A DNA stretch of 14,055 nt. Origin: Bacteroidales bacterium UBA4788 (GTDB taxonomy: Bacteria; Bacteroidota; Bacteroidia; Bacteroidales; VadinHA17). The stretch is taken from assembly GCA_002402965.1 (NCBI GenBank), contig DHGW01000039.1:1-14055 (forward strand), given 5' to 3'. Positions 14,014 to 14,055 of this stretch are shown here, in pieces; the stretch's first letter is position 1, and the number at the start of each line of letters is the position of its first letter. The notes under the pieces were generated by a model, which searched no databases, had not been told where the DNA came from, and saw only the letters and a program-made list of their open reading frames with translations. A program made the position numbers and the translations under genes.

Positions 14014-14055
14014 TCAGGCAATAGAGAAAGTTTCGATTTCAGATTTTCGATTGTC
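14011..14055. repeat. Operon-end motif with TTTCGA-type repeats, copy 2
   Basis: TAGTCAGGCAATAGA (14011-14025) begins at the nqrF stop codon and matches 13 of 15 bases with 6692-6706 after mogA. It is likewise followed by TTTCGATTTC and GATTTTCGATT. The repeat runs to the window edge, so its full extent is unknown. Confidence 0.6.

Overview
The window looks like chromosomal DNA from a member of the Bacteroidota. Three things point there: a type IX secretion plug protein (DUF5103 family), a complete Na+-translocating NADH:quinone reductase operon, and two promoter-like sequences of the TTTG / TAnnTTTG type in the one divergent intergenic gap. Almost every base is coding. I see no tRNA, rRNA, CRISPR array, transposase or phage gene. 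The content reads as core metabolism, not as an accessory island.

Region 1 (153-6698, all + strand) is a tightly packed set of nine genes: ppnP-like nucleoside phosphorylase, a short ModE-type regulator, the tungstate/molybdate ABC importer (wtpA lipoprotein, wtpB permease, wtpC ATPase), then the cofactor genes moeA, moaA, moaC and mogA. Neighbours overlap by 4 to 17 bases or are separated by 2 to 12 bases, so one transcript is likely. Together they would import the oxyanion, make the first pterin intermediate from GTP (MoaA, MoaC), adenylylate molybdopterin (MogA) and insert the metal (MoeA). The MPT-synthase genes (moaD, moaE), the MoaD-activating gene and any nucleotide-attaching mobA are not here. 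The first 152 bases have no convincing gene, but hold short inverted and direct repeats and a run of nine C.

Region 2 (6699-8216) holds a single minus-strand gene, the T9SS plug-like protein. Its 3' end converges on mogA across 71 bases containing a small GATTTTC tandem repeat. Its 5' end is divergent from nqrA across 154 AT-rich bases that carry a promoter candidate for each side.

Region 3 (8217-14013, + strand) is the complete nqrABCDEF operon, with gaps of 2 to 20 bases. The Cys ligands for the NqrF [2Fe-2S] centre, the paired membrane Cys in NqrD and NqrE, and the Thr residues for covalent FMN in NqrB and NqrC are all visible. This complex would pump Na+ while oxidising NADH.

I did not find a clearly new system. 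The observations most worth checking are an unusually short MoaA, a WtpA that appears to lack the usual acidic residue in one ligand-region motif, a ModE-like regulator without a ligand-sensing domain, a shared short motif at the 3' ends of both operons, and a nucleoside phosphorylase gene leading a molybdenum/tungsten operon.
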